Source of the DNA: Methanocella arvoryzae MRE50
GTDB lineage: Archaea; Halobacteriota; Methanocellia; Methanocellales; Methanocellaceae
DNA length: 64,000 bases
Direction: 5' to 3'
Assembly: GCF_000063445.1 (NCBI RefSeq)
Contig: NC_009464.1
Span: 1,798,001-1,862,000 of the forward strand
The translations under genes and the position numbers were made by a program. This document shows positions 17,375-26,932 of the stretch, one piece after another. A model generated the notes under the pieces. That model had not been told where the DNA came from, made no database searches, and worked only from the letters and a program-made list of their open reading frames with translations. How positions within the stretch are numbered: the stretch's first letter is position 1; each line of letters begins with the position of its first letter.

Positions 17375-17639
17375 ACGAACGCTGCGCTGTGCCAAACCAC
17401 ACAGATTCCACGGATTCTGCCAGGATTCCACAGATTCCTACTCGATAGCACTGATGGCGACGGATTCCACAGATAAACAAAAATATCTGATCGATTGACT
17501 TATGATTGCAATCGGTGATCGAATTGTTAGCGTTTTCTTTCTGTGCTATCGAGTAGGAATCTGTGGATTCAGCAGAGGAATCTGTGGAATCAATTGACAT
17601 CTGTGGCATCTGTGAGGATTGGCACAGCGCAGCGTTCGT
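17375..17639. repeat. Palindromic element with 21-bp perfect terminal inverted repeats
   Basis: A 265-bp element whose ends, ACGAACGCTGCGCTGTGCCAA at left (17375-17395) and its exact complement at right (17619-17639), match 21 of 21. Inside, arms built from CACAGATTCC/GGAATCTGTG and GTGCTATCGAGTAGGAATC face each other around an AT-rich centre. There is no gene inside, so it looks like a non-autonomous mobile or structured repeat (MITE-like). A second copy, split by an insertion sequence, spans 61651-63322. It sits at the right border of the AT-rich island. Confidence 0.75.
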
Positions 17640-17750
17640 TTTGCAGTCTCGGGGAGCCTGTGCAATCAGGTGAGGCACAGCGCAGCGTTCGTTTTGCAGT
17701 CTCGGGGAGCCTGTGCAATCAGGTGAGGCACAGCGCAGCGTTCATCTGCA
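17621..17750. repeat. 53-bp tandem repeat, about 2.4 units
   Basis: Units start at 17621, 17674 and 17727, each beginning GGCACAGCGCAGCGTTC. The first two units are identical over 53 bases and include TCTCGGGGAGCCTGTGC. The first unit overlaps the right end of the palindromic element, so the array seems to have grown from that end. Confidence 0.8.
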
Positions 17751-17788
17751 GATCGACTTTTGACCTGTAACCCGTTTTGGTGATCGAC

Positions 17789-18406
17789 TCAATCAGACAG
17801 CCGCCGGGCATACAATATTGCGTTGCCCCTTTTTCCCACAGGTGTCAGGCAGCCGGCTTTCCGCATGCAGTAGGCCATTTTTCCCGCCAGCCATGCGGGT
17901 CTGGCGGTGGCCGCTGCCAGCTCGCTGACTGTGAATGGTTCGGCCAGGGTATCGGGGATGAAAGCGAGCATGTCTGCCGGCGTGCTCAGCGTCCGTTGAT
18001 CCACCACCTGCAGCAGCCTGCGTTCCTCTGTGACCCATCCTCTGCGCCTCCAGCCCCGGGCGCCGTCGTACCGGCGGACTTCTTCCTCCTCTATCAGCAG
18101 CAGCTCTATCGAGAAGCCGGGGTTCCGTAGCAGTTCAGGCAGCCTCACCAGCTCCAGGAAAGCGTCTTCGAAGGCGCCTCTTTTAGGGGATTTCCTGCGG
18201 ATGATAGGGCCGTCCCCGTTGTCTGCCAGCTTTACGATCCACTTCTCCCTGGCTATCGGGTAGACCAGCCGCACCGGATGGCTGCTTAAGAGCTTTTCCA
18301 GTTTCCGCTTTATGGCACTGAAGTTCCGGGTCTGGATCTCGATGAGGAGGCTTTTTGTGATGCAGTCGCCTCTCACTATGTCTACGTAAAACCCGTCCAC
18401 CGGCAC
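17789..18406 (-). CDS. Conserved hypothetical protein, possibly nuclease-like
   Basis: Not a family I can name. The first half (DIVRGDCITKSLLIEIQTRN broken by family variation, then HPVRLVYPIAREKWI) resembles a conserved prokaryotic protein with a PD-(D/E)xK-like D...EIQ core. The second half looks like a winged helix (LAAATARPAWLAGKMAYCM). The GTG at 18406 is only the first standard start. The same frame stays open and protein-like for 38 codons upstream (TLNEKPLHEALKQWYAQPGD). There AGAGGAGGA stands seven bases before a CTG at 18502, so the real product is probably about 237 residues. Confidence 0.6.
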   Translation of the reverse strand: MPVDGFYVDIVRGDCITKSLLIEIQTRNFSAIKRKLEKLLSSHPVRLVYPIAREKWIVKLADNGDGPIIRRKSPKRGAFEDAFLELVRLPELLRNPGFSIELLLIEEEEVRRYDGARGWRRRGWVTEERRLLQVVDQRTLSTPADMLAFIPDTLAEPFTVSELAAATARPAWLAGKMAYCMRKAGCLTPVGKRGNAILYARRLSD

Positions 18407-18729
18407 CTCGAACAGGTCACCGGGCTGCGCGTACCACTGCTTCAGGGCCTCGTGCAGCGGCTTTTCGTTCAGCGTGCCTATTTTAGACGTTCCCAGGATC
18501 AGCCCCTCGTCCTCCTCTGTTCATGAGCCTTCTTCCTTCATATCCGTTCTCTATACCTCAAGCGCAAGAGCCACCAAGATAGGGCGTGATTCGCCGGCCA
18601 GGCCAAAGATCAATGAAGGGCCGGGGCAGTTTGCGAAGGATGGCGGCGCTCTCTCTGCATTTATTCCCGGGTAATTACCGGGATAGGTATTACATTTACC
18701 GAGATCACCATTTATTCGGTGGCACACCG

Positions 18730-19962
18730 ATGCCGGGCCCGGCCAGCTTTTTCCAGGATCCTCTGTACCGTAACTCTGTGTTCATCATGCTTAACACGGG
18801 GCTGGTCACTCTCTTCAACTACGTGTTCTGGATCCTCGCGGTCAGGGTGGTTTCGTCTGAGCATGTTGGGCTGGCCACTGCGGTGGTTTCGGCGTCGATG
18901 ATGATCGCCGCAATCTCTCGGCTGGGCATGGATGACAGCATCACGAGGTTCCTGCCGCAGTCGAAGGACAGGGGCGGGTTTGTGAATGCCCTGATCGCCA
19001 TCATGCTGGCGGTGACGGTCGTCGTCCTCTTTGGTTTCATGGCGGGGCTGCGGCAGATCTCGCCGGCGCTGCTCTTTCTTCGGGAGTGGCAGTATCTTCT
19101 GCCGTTCGTGGTGCTGGTGTTCCTCACGTCGGTGTGCAACATGCAGGGCACCACCCTCGTGGCGAGCAGGAGAGCAGATCTGGCGCTGATGGAATACGCC
19201 CTCCTGTTTCTCAGGATTCCTTTGCTGCTCATTACCGGGTCTCTCGGCCTGTTCGGCATTTTCCTCGCCCTGGACGTCACCTACCTCATCATGATGTTGG
19301 TGGGCGTCGTGTTCCTGTACCGGCTGGGCATAGCCCGGGACCTCCGTGTAGACTTCGGCCAGGCCCGGAGAACCATGAAGTATTCTCTCAGCAACTACCT
19401 GGCCCTGATCATGTATACTGCGCCGTATACGCTGATCCCGATCCTGGTGGTGAACGTGATGGGGGCCAGCCAGCAGGCGTATTATTATGCGGCGTATTCC
19501 ATCGCCGCGTTCCTCCTGCTGGTCCCTGACGCTATCGTGGCTTCCATGTTTGTGGAAGGTGCCCACGAGCGGCCGCTCAGGGAAACCGCAAAAAAATCGC
19601 TCAGGTTCGCCCTCGCCATCCTGGTCCCGCTGGTGCTGGCGGCCGTTTTTTTCGGCGATAACCTGCTACGCTTGTTCAGCCCGGAGCACTCGGCCGCCGC
19701 TTATGAGCTGCTACTACTGCTCGCCCTGTCCAGCGTGTTCTACGCGGTCATCGAGGTCTACTTTACGGTGATGCAGGTCCGGAAGAACCTGGTGATGCTG
19801 AACTTCGTCCGCTTTTCCGTCACGGCTTTGACCCTCGGCCTCGGCTACGTGTTGCTGCAAAAGCTGGGCCTGATCGGCATAGGCTACGCCTGGTTCCTGG
19901 CCTGCGTGATCGTGTCGGCGATCTCGGGCTGGAAGATGATGTCGAGGAAGACATGGGAGTAA
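18730..19962 (+). CDS. Polysaccharide flippase (oligosaccharide flippase family)
   Basis: Membrane protein of 410 residues with about 12 hydrophobic helices across its length. It belongs to the polysaccharide-biosynthesis/MATE-like (RfbX, Wzx) superfamily, which flips lipid-linked sugars across the membrane. Typical features are an N-terminal amphipathic helix followed by NTGLVTLFNYVFWILAVRVV and ASRLGMDDSI-type loops. The ATG at 18730 is preferred over an upstream start 48 codons earlier because GGTGG lies seven bases before it and hydrophobicity starts soon after. No glycosyltransferase genes flank it, so the lipid cargo is unknown. Confidence 0.82.
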   Translation: MPGPASFFQDPLYRNSVFIMLNTGLVTLFNYVFWILAVRVVSSEHVGLATAVVSASMMIAAISRLGMDDSITRFLPQSKDRGGFVNALIAIMLAVTVVVLFGFMAGLRQISPALLFLREWQYLLPFVVLVFLTSVCNMQGTTLVASRRADLALMEYALLFLRIPLLLITGSLGLFGIFLALDVTYLIMMLVGVVFLYRLGIARDLRVDFGQARRTMKYSLSNYLALIMYTAPYTLIPILVVNVMGASQQAYYYAAYSIAAFLLLVPDAIVASMFVEGAHERPLRETAKKSLRFALAILVPLVLAAVFFGDNLLRLFSPEHSAAAYELLLLLALSSVFYAVIEVYFTVMQVRKNLVMLNFVRFSVTALTLGLGYVLLQKLGLIGIGYAWFLACVIVSAISGWKMMSRKTWE

Positions 19963-20082
19963 CGGCTGAGTCCAAATTCCTGCATGTAATAATCAGGATC
20001 TTGTGCATGACAAAGTTATAAGTTATAATAGTAAGTATAACTAATGTAATTATATTTACCGCTTATGGGGCTGCTTTAACGG

Positions 20083-22347
20083 ATGCGGGGTATGAGCAGG
20101 GGAAACGATCATTCCACGGCAAAGCGATGGTGGCAGTCGATCAGGGTGGAGATCGTATTGCTCGTGCTGCTTATGACCCTTCCTACCATCTTGTTGGGCG
20201 TAGCTGGTACTCTCTATTATCAGGGCATACTAAAGCAGGATATCGAAGACAACCAGCTTGGCTCGGCTATGACGATTTCTGCTCTCGCCCCGGATTATCT
20301 GCAAAGCTCTCAGCTGTACCTGAAGAGCCTTGCTGACAGGATTTTGGTGATCAGGGCGATGGAGAATAATGACCTTGTTCTTTTACACTCCGTCGCCGTC
20401 TACGGGAATAACTCCACCAGGGTCAGGGGCATATATTTCACCGATAGCAACGGCAAGATTATCGAGGGTACTTCGGAGGTCGCCGGCCTTATCGGTGCTG
20501 ATTATTATAACCATTCTTACGTCAGCGGTGTAATAAAAAGCGGCCGCCCGGTCATCGGTGACGCGGAGCCGGGGTTCGATCAGAGGCCGATGGTGCCTGT
20601 AGGCGTACCTGTGGTCGATGCGAACGGCACTGTTCTGGGAGTGCTGGTGGGCATCGTCGACCTCGAAGAGTACTCCCAGATCATGGATGAGTCGCTGGCA
20701 GGTCGCGGACAGTGCGCCTATCTGGTGAACCGGACCGGCCACGTCATGGCGCATACTAACCGCAGCCATGCCTGGATGATGACTAACTTTTCCTCCGTGC
20801 CCGTGGTGGAGCGTGTGCTGGGGGGAGGCTCGGGCATCCTCGAGTACGAGAACCCCGTTGATCGGATGCTCATGATCGGAGCATACGCTCCCGTAGAGTC
20901 GTTTGGGTGGGGCGTGGTCGTGGCGACGCCCACGGAGATCGCTTACCGGCCTGTATGGGGCGCAGCGTGGATCATGGCCGCGATGATCGGGATCTTTTCC
21001 GTGGGGGCGGTCCTGCTCGGCATACTGGTCGGTAACCGCATTGCGTCTCCGATCGCCAGCATGTCGATGGCCATGAAAAGAGTGAAGGAGTCGGGCGACT
21101 ATCGCAGGCTCCTGCCGCTGGAGCGTAAGGATGAGGTCGGAGACCTCGCGCGGGCGTTCGACGACATGGTGTATACTATCAGGAGGAATATGGCGGAGCA
21201 GGATGCCAGCAGGCGGGAAATTGAAGAGCTGGCCCGCAGGCAGGAAGCGAGCCTGGCACAGCTCCGGGAGAGCGAAGCCCGGTTCCGCAGCTACTTCGAG
21301 TCTCCCCTGGTCGGGATTGCCATCTCGTCGCCTGATAAGCAGTGGCTGGACCTGAATGATAAGGCCTGTGAGATCCTGGGCTATTCCCGGGAGGAGCTTT
21401 TAAAGATGACCTGGGATATGCTGACCTATCCCGAAGACCTGTCCAAAAACGTCGAGCTTTTAGACAGGGTCATAGCCGGCGAGATCGATACCTACACACT
21501 CGAGAAGAGGTTCGTCCGTAAGGACGGGAGCCTGGTATCCACGTACCTCTCGGCAGGCTGCATACGCAACCCCGACCGATCAGTTAAATACATGCTCTCC
21601 ATCATCCAGGACATCACGGAAGAAAAGCGGGCCGAGGAGGCTTTGAAGGATGCGAAGGCCCAGGCGGAACTGTACCTCGACCTGATGGGCCACGACATCA
21701 ATAACATGAACCAGATCGCGATAGGGTTCCTGGAAATGGCTCTTAGTACGATGGATTTGAGCGACGACGAGCGGGAGTTGCTGGATAAGCCGCTGAGATC
21801 GATCAGGAACAGCTCGGAGCTGATCAGCAACGTGGGGAAGCTGCAGAAGGCCGCGGGCAATCAGGAGTTCAAAATGAAGCGTACCGACCTGTGCAGCGTG
21901 CTGGGAGAGGTGGTCCGGAAGAGCTCCGACCTCCCGGGCAGGCCGATCACCGTCAATTTCGAGTGCCCGCCCGGATCTTTTGTTATAGCCAACGAGCTGC
22001 TCGAGGACCTGTTCTCCAACCTCATCGGTAACGCCATCAAGCATTCGGACCCCGGTAAGCCGCTGACGATCGACGTCCGCGTGAGCCGGCAAAAGGAGGA
22101 TGATAAGGATTACTACGAGATCAGCATAGAGGATAACGGGCCTGGCATACCGGACGCGCTGAAGGCGAAGCTCTTCCGCCGGTTCGAGAGGGGCCAGACT
22201 AAGGCAAGCGGCAGAGGGCTCGGCCTGTACCTGGTGAAAACGCTGGCGAGGGAGTTCGGGGGCAAGGTACGGGTCGAGGACCGGGTGCCTGGAGATTCCG
22301 GGCAAGGGGCGAAGTTCATCGTCCTGCTGCCCGTACTGGCAGAATAA
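20083..22347 (+). CDS. Sensor histidine kinase: Cache-HAMP-PAS-HK
   Basis: Membrane sensor of 754 residues. The first helix is at about 24-46. An extracellular double-Cache sensor follows (about 50-285), then a second helix, HAMP (GNRIASPIASM, about 310-365), a PAS domain (about 400-515) and the kinase core. The phospho-acceptor His lies in LMGHDINNMNQ. The ATPase boxes are FSNLIGNAIKHSD (N), EDNGPGIPD (G1) and GRGLGLYLV (G2). Start ATG 20083, or 20092. It is the first of three related kinases in a row; no receiver domain is encoded nearby. The stimulus is unknown, but Cache domains usually bind small molecules. Confidence 0.9.
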   Translation: MRGMSRGNDHSTAKRWWQSIRVEIVLLVLLMTLPTILLGVAGTLYYQGILKQDIEDNQLGSAMTISALAPDYLQSSQLYLKSLADRILVIRAMENNDLVLLHSVAVYGNNSTRVRGIYFTDSNGKIIEGTSEVAGLIGADYYNHSYVSGVIKSGRPVIGDAEPGFDQRPMVPVGVPVVDANGTVLGVLVGIVDLEEYSQIMDESLAGRGQCAYLVNRTGHVMAHTNRSHAWMMTNFSSVPVVERVLGGGSGILEYENPVDRMLMIGAYAPVESFGWGVVVATPTEIAYRPVWGAAWIMAAMIGIFSVGAVLLGILVGNRIASPIASMSMAMKRVKESGDYRRLLPLERKDEVGDLARAFDDMVYTIRRNMAEQDASRREIEELARRQEASLAQLRESEARFRSYFESPLVGIAISSPDKQWLDLNDKACEILGYSREELLKMTWDMLTYPEDLSKNVELLDRVIAGEIDTYTLEKRFVRKDGSLVSTYLSAGCIRNPDRSVKYMLSIIQDITEEKRAEEALKDAKAQAELYLDLMGHDINNMNQIAIGFLEMALSTMDLSDDERELLDKPLRSIRNSSELISNVGKLQKAAGNQEFKMKRTDLCSVLGEVVRKSSDLPGRPITVNFECPPGSFVIANELLEDLFSNLIGNAIKHSDPGKPLTIDVRVSRQKEDDKDYYEISIEDNGPGIPDALKAKLFRRFERGQTKASGRGLGLYLVKTLAREFGGKVRVEDRVPGDSGQGAKFIVLLPVLAE

Positions 22348-22588
22348 GGGGTTGCTCCGCCAGCTTTCCTGCGCCATGCCAGAACCCACCAGTCCCCTGG
22401 CGGTCGCTATCCTGGCAGAGCCTTTAGCTGTGTACTGGTATCCCACGACGTAGAGCTCATGTGTGTCAGTTATCCGGGAAAACCATATACGATATGGGCG
22501 TATTATAAAATATTACAAAATCTTTGATATATTACCCTGTTGAGAAAAATTTTATATGATTAATATTAAGGCTTATCTGATCTGAGGC

Positions 22589-24709
22589 GTGGTCGTGAAT
22601 ACTTACATCCGGGAATCAGGTATCGAAGTGCTTGGCCGCATACCATGGGGTACGCATTTCTGCCTTTTCTACCAGACGAGGCAGGACCTGGCAAACGTTC
22701 TCATCCCCTATTTCCGGGCAGGCCTGGAGAACAACGAGTATTGCGTGTGGATCACGTCCGAGCCCCTCGAGGAGGCCGAGGCGAAGGCCCGGATGTTTGA
22801 GGCGGTGCCCGACTTCGGCAAGTATCTGGAGCGGGGGCAGATAGAGATCATCCCGTACGACCAGTGGTACGTGATCGACGGCGTCTTCGACTCCGGCAGG
22901 GTGCTCAGCGGCTGGGTGCAAAAGCTGCAGAGCGCGCTGTCCAGAGGTTTCAGCGGGCTGAGGCTGTCGGGGAACACGTTCTGGCTGGAAAAGTCCGGCT
23001 GGAATGACTTCCTCGATTACGAGCAGGCTATCAACGATACCATTGGCAAATACAGCATGATCGCGCTCTGTACGTATTCCCTCGACCGGTGCAGTGCCAA
23101 CGACATCCTGGACGTGGTGAGCACCCACCAGTTCGCCATGAGCAAGCGGGATGGCGAGTGGAAGCTCATCGAAAGCAAGGAGCAGAAGGAGGCCAGAAAA
23201 GCCTTGCAGGAGACCGAGATCAGGTTCCGGTCGCTGATCCAGAACTCGTTCGACATCATCCGCATCCTTGACCGGGAGGGCCGCATCATCTTCGACTCCC
23301 CCTCGTCAGAGCGTATCCTCGGCTATCCCCCGAGCTTTACCCTGGGCAGGTCGCCTCTGGACTTCATTCACCCGGACGACAGGCAACTTGTACAGAGTTC
23401 CCTGGGCGAAGTTTACCTGAACGTTAACCGGGGGACGCCGACGGAGTTCAGGATCAGGAAAGCCGACGGGGAATACCTGGACGTCGAATCTACCGGGGTC
23501 AACATGATCGGCGTGCCAGGGGTGGACGGCATCGTGATCACCACCCGGCCCATCACGGAACGAAAGAGGACGGAAAAAGAAAATGAGCAGCTGCTGGCCC
23601 GGCTGAGAGAGACGCAGGTCTACCTGGAGAGCCTGATCAACTACGCCAACGCCCCTATCATCGTGTGGAACCCCAGCTTCACGATCACCCGGTTCAACAG
23701 GGCTTTCGAGCGGATCTCCGGGTACATGGCAGACGAAGTCGTCGGTAAGCCCCTGAGCATCCTCTTCCCTGCCTCCAGCCGGTATGAGTCGCTGGAGCAG
23801 ATCAAGAATACTCTGAAGGGCGAGCACTGGGAATCAGTCGAGATACCGATCCAGCACAAGAACGGCAGCGTACGCATAGCCCTCTGGAATTCCGCCAACG
23901 TCTACGACGAGGATAGCCATACCCTGGTGGCGACGATCGCCCAGGGACAGGATATCACCCGCCGCAAAAAGGCTGAAAAAGAGCTGGAAGAGGCGAAGCT
24001 GCAGGCCGAGCTGTACCTGGACCTGATCGCCCACGACATCTCCAACATGCACCAGATCATGCTGATGCAGATAGAGCTGGCGGAAGAAATCCTGCAGAGC
24101 GATGGAAAGCTGGACGGCGACGACCGGGAGATACTCCAGTCCCTGTCCAGAACCATGGATAAGGCCGCCAGGCTGATCGATAATGTGAGGAAGCTGCAGA
24201 AGCTGAACACCGGCGACTATCGCCTGGAGGCGCTGGACCTCGCCGCGCTGATCCAGGACGTCCTGAACACTTACACGAACATACCGGGCAGGGACATCAC
24301 CCTGACCTACACTCCCTGCAAGGGGAGCATAGTACGGGCTAACCTGCTCCTGAGGGACGTGTTCCTGAACCTGATCGACAACGCGGTGAAGCACTCCTCC
24401 GGCCCCCTCGAGATAGGGATCGACCTGCACAAGATCAACCTGAACGGCCGCTCGTACTACCGGGTAGCAGTAGAGGACAATGGCAAGGGCATCCCCGACG
24501 AGAAGAAGGATGAGATCTTCCAGCGCTTCAAGCGCGGGCACACGAAAACAAAGGGCACTGGACTCGGCCTGTACCTCGTCAGGAGTCTGGTGGAAGGCTT
24601 CGGCGGCTACGTCGAAGTACAGAACAGGGTCCTGGGAGACTACACTAAAGGCTCCCGGTTTTTAGTGTACCTGCCGGCGATCGGCGAAGCACAGAGAGGT
24701 GGAGAATAG
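22589..24709 (+). CDS. Sensor histidine kinase: MEDS-PAS-PAS-HK
   Basis: Soluble sensor kinase of 706 residues. The N-terminal MEDS domain (about 10-185; HFCLFYQTRQDL, YFRAGLENNEYCVW, LRLSGNTFW) is found in methanogens and methylotrophs and is linked to sensing of one-carbon or hydrocarbon compounds. Two PAS domains follow (about 215-340 and 350-470). In the kinase core, His lies in LIAHDISNMHQ, with FLNLIDNAVKHS, EDNGKGIPD and GTGLGLYLV. No membrane helix. GTG starts at 22589 or 22595 are possible. The gene is a close kin of its two neighbours in the kinase core, implying tandem duplication with swapped sensor domains. Confidence 0.9.
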   Translation: MVVNTYIRESGIEVLGRIPWGTHFCLFYQTRQDLANVLIPYFRAGLENNEYCVWITSEPLEEAEAKARMFEAVPDFGKYLERGQIEIIPYDQWYVIDGVFDSGRVLSGWVQKLQSALSRGFSGLRLSGNTFWLEKSGWNDFLDYEQAINDTIGKYSMIALCTYSLDRCSANDILDVVSTHQFAMSKRDGEWKLIESKEQKEARKALQETEIRFRSLIQNSFDIIRILDREGRIIFDSPSSERILGYPPSFTLGRSPLDFIHPDDRQLVQSSLGEVYLNVNRGTPTEFRIRKADGEYLDVESTGVNMIGVPGVDGIVITTRPITERKRTEKENEQLLARLRETQVYLESLINYANAPIIVWNPSFTITRFNRAFERISGYMADEVVGKPLSILFPASSRYESLEQIKNTLKGEHWESVEIPIQHKNGSVRIALWNSANVYDEDSHTLVATIAQGQDITRRKKAEKELEEAKLQAELYLDLIAHDISNMHQIMLMQIELAEEILQSDGKLDGDDREILQSLSRTMDKAARLIDNVRKLQKLNTGDYRLEALDLAALIQDVLNTYTNIPGRDITLTYTPCKGSIVRANLLLRDVFLNLIDNAVKHSSGPLEIGIDLHKINLNGRSYYRVAVEDNGKGIPDEKKDEIFQRFKRGHTKTKGTGLGLYLVRSLVEGFGGYVEVQNRVLGDYTKGSRFLVYLPAIGEAQRGGE

Positions 24710-24844
24710 CTCACGAGCCTCACCCCTGAACAGCTCCGGGCTCCGGGAGCCCCCGCTCGCTTCATTAAGCTGCATTAGGCAGCATCATTATTTAAGCACG
24801 GCTGTCAGACATAATCATTATACCATGGCAAATTCGGATGTGAT

Positions 24845-26401
24845 ATGTCCCGACCTACATATACTGTGAAACCCGGGATAAGGCCAAAGCCCGGGAAAAT
24901 TGCCGGCTCAGTCCCAGATCAGCGTGTCGATCAGGAAGAGAGGCTTCGCCTGACTCAGTACTCCATGGACCACTTCCCGGAGTCGGCAATCTGGACGGAC
25001 ATGGAAGCCCGCATCCTCTACGTAAACGACGCGACGTGCGACATGCTGGGCTACACCCGGGATGAGCTGCTGGCCATGTCGGTGTCCGATATCGCCCCCA
25101 ACTACTCCCGCGACCGCTTCGCCGCTTTTATCCAATCCATCCAGGAGCGTAAAGCTCTCACTTTCGAATCCGAGCACGTCACGAAATCGGGCCGCAGAAT
25201 CCCAGTGGAGGTCACCACACACTACCAGAAATACGGAGCCCAGGAGTACATCATCTCCTTCTCCCGGGACATCTCCGGGAGGAAGCAAGTGGAGGACACC
25301 CTGCGAAAGAACGAGAAATTTTTGAATCACATCTTCAACAGCTTCCAGGACGGGATCGGCATCCTCGACAAGGACCTGAACATCGTCCGGGTAAACAGGA
25401 TCATGGAGAACTGGCACCCCTACATGATGCCTCTGCAGGGTAAAAAGTGCTACCACGCCTTCCATTGCAGGGACAAGCCCTGCGAGGTATGCCCCAGCCT
25501 TCGGGCGATGAAGCTCAAGACTATGCAAAGCGAGATTGTCCCCCTCCATGGCGAGCACGGGGAGCAGAAGGGCTGGCTCGAAATATACTCGTTCCCCCTG
25601 CTGGACGACCGGGGCGACCTGACGGGAGTCATCGAGCACGTCCGGGACATCACTGCGCGCAAGCGGGCGGAGGACGCCCTGGAAGAGACCAAGACCCGGG
25701 CCGAGCTGTACCTTGATCTGATGAGCCACGACATCAACAACATGAACCATGCAGGCATCGGCTTCCTGGAACTGCTGCTGGACTCCCCCCGGCTTGACCG
25801 GCAGGAGCGGATGCTGCTGCACAAGGCGATCGACTCTCTGGAAGGCAGCACCCGGATCATCCGGAACGTCCGGAAGCTCCAGATGGCGCAGTCCGGGGAG
25901 ATGCGCAGCCATAAAGTCGACGTCGGGCAGGTGCTGGACGAGGTGAAGTCCCACTACGCGGGCACGAGGGGCGAGGCCCTCGTCGACTATGATAGACCTG
26001 CAGGTTGCGAGGTGATGGCAAACGAGCTGCTGTTCGACGTCTTCTCCAACCTGGTGGGCAACGCGATCAAACACTCGGCTGAAAAGGGCAGGCCTGTGGT
26101 GAAAGTCAGGGCCGGGCGAAGCGCAGAAGGCGGCAGGGTTTACTGCAGGATAACCGTCGAGGACGACGGCCCCGGGGTACCGGACGAGATGAAGGACAAA
26201 ATCTTCGGCCGGCTCCGCAGGGGCGAGACGAAGGCAGGCGGCAAAGGCCTGGGGCTGTACCTGGTAAAATACCTGGTCGAGAGCTACGGCGGCAAGGTGT
26301 GGGTCGAAGACAGAGTCTCAGGCGATCACACCCGGGGCGCCAGGTTCGTGGTCATGATACCGGCCGCGGAGCCGGAGGCCGCACCGGACGTGCCCGGGTG
26401 A
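24845..26401 (+). CDS. Sensor histidine kinase: PAS-PAS-HK
   Basis: Soluble sensor kinase of 518 residues. PAS 1 (about 35-150) and PAS 2 (about 155-280) precede the core. PAS 2 has a cysteine cluster (KKCYHAFHCRDKPCEVCP) seen in PAS domains that may bind metal or respond to redox. The core carries His in LMSHDINNMNH, then FSNLVGNAIKHSA, EDDGPGVPD and GKGLGLYLV. Third member of the kinase array; two thioredoxin genes follow on the same strand, which makes a redox link attractive (inference). A TATA-like TTATTTAAG lies about 55 bases before the start. Confidence 0.88.
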   Translation: MSRPTYTVKPGIRPKPGKIAGSVPDQRVDQEERLRLTQYSMDHFPESAIWTDMEARILYVNDATCDMLGYTRDELLAMSVSDIAPNYSRDRFAAFIQSIQERKALTFESEHVTKSGRRIPVEVTTHYQKYGAQEYIISFSRDISGRKQVEDTLRKNEKFLNHIFNSFQDGIGILDKDLNIVRVNRIMENWHPYMMPLQGKKCYHAFHCRDKPCEVCPSLRAMKLKTMQSEIVPLHGEHGEQKGWLEIYSFPLLDDRGDLTGVIEHVRDITARKRAEDALEETKTRAELYLDLMSHDINNMNHAGIGFLELLLDSPRLDRQERMLLHKAIDSLEGSTRIIRNVRKLQMAQSGEMRSHKVDVGQVLDEVKSHYAGTRGEALVDYDRPAGCEVMANELLFDVFSNLVGNAIKHSAEKGRPVVKVRAGRSAEGGRVYCRITVEDDGPGVPDEMKDKIFGRLRRGETKAGGKGLGLYLVKYLVESYGGKVWVEDRVSGDHTRGARFVVMIPAAEPEAAPDVPG

Positions 26402-26476
26402 AACCCACGGCCGAAGCCGTTCCGGCCGGGCGTATGTCCCTCTGCCTCCCGCCGAGCGCGTTTACCGCGCCAATCC

Positions 26477-26486
26477 TATAAATAAA
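26477..26486 (+). promoter_or_regulatory. TATA box upstream of first thioredoxin gene
   Basis: The sequence CCTATAAATAAAAG is a near-perfect archaeal TATA element, 36-46 bases before the ATG. TAGGAGT just before the ATG serves as ribosome site. It shows the thioredoxin gene has its own promoter and does not depend on the kinase gene. Confidence 0.65.
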
Positions 26487-26521
26487 AGCGTCGTCCTGCA
26501 TATGATATAGGAGTCATTTTC

Positions 26522-26857
26522 ATGGCCGAGACATCGCAGCTAGTAATGGATACCAGTGACGCCAGCTTTGACAGCGCTATCAAGAGCAGCCGGGTGGTCG
26601 TCGTCGACTGCTGGGCCCCATGGTGCGGGCCGTGCAGGATCCTGGCACCCACCATCGAGAGTCTCGCCAGGGACTACGACGGCCGGGTCAAGTTCTACAA
26701 GCTCAACACCGACGAAAACCCGCAGGTCGCGTCCCAGTTCCGCATCCGGAGCATACCCACGATCTTCATCTTCACCGACGGCAAGCTCGCCGACACCATC
26801 ATCGGCGCGGTACCCAGGCAGTACATCGAGGGCAAGCTGGAGCCGCTCCTCAAGTGA
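26522..26857 (+). CDS. Thioredoxin (first of tandem pair)
   Basis: Small disulfide reductant of 111 residues with the classic active site WAPWCGPCR (about residues 36-44) and the cis-proline segment RSIPTIFIF. It reduces protein disulfides in the cytoplasm, using electrons from a thioredoxin reductase not seen in this window. The neighbour at 26933 is a paralogue of the same length, beginning MAETS like this one, so the pair arose by tandem duplication. Confidence 0.95.
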   Translation: MAETSQLVMDTSDASFDSAIKSSRVVVVDCWAPWCGPCRILAPTIESLARDYDGRVKFYKLNTDENPQVASQFRIRSIPTIFIFTDGKLADTIIGAVPRQYIEGKLEPLLK

Positions 26858-26932
26858 ACGACGCTATAGCAACAGCCCGGCCATGCCCGAAACCATTTAA
26901 GCATTAAGCGCCTATAACCTAGGGGTAAACTT

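Noticed and set aside
17340-17760. Possible CRISPR array from repeated ATTCCACAGATTCC-like units
   Set aside because: The units are irregular, lie in both orientations and have no constant spacer length; they are explained by a palindromic element and a 53-bp tandem repeat.
18586-18729. N-terminal extension of the flippase gene
   Set aside because: The 48 added codons are basic and unconserved in style, and a better ribosome site precedes the ATG at 18730.
24908-26074. Long open frame (388 codons) on the minus strand under the third kinase gene
   Set aside because: It is a GC-driven shadow of a clearly coding kinase gene and shows no recognisable domain.
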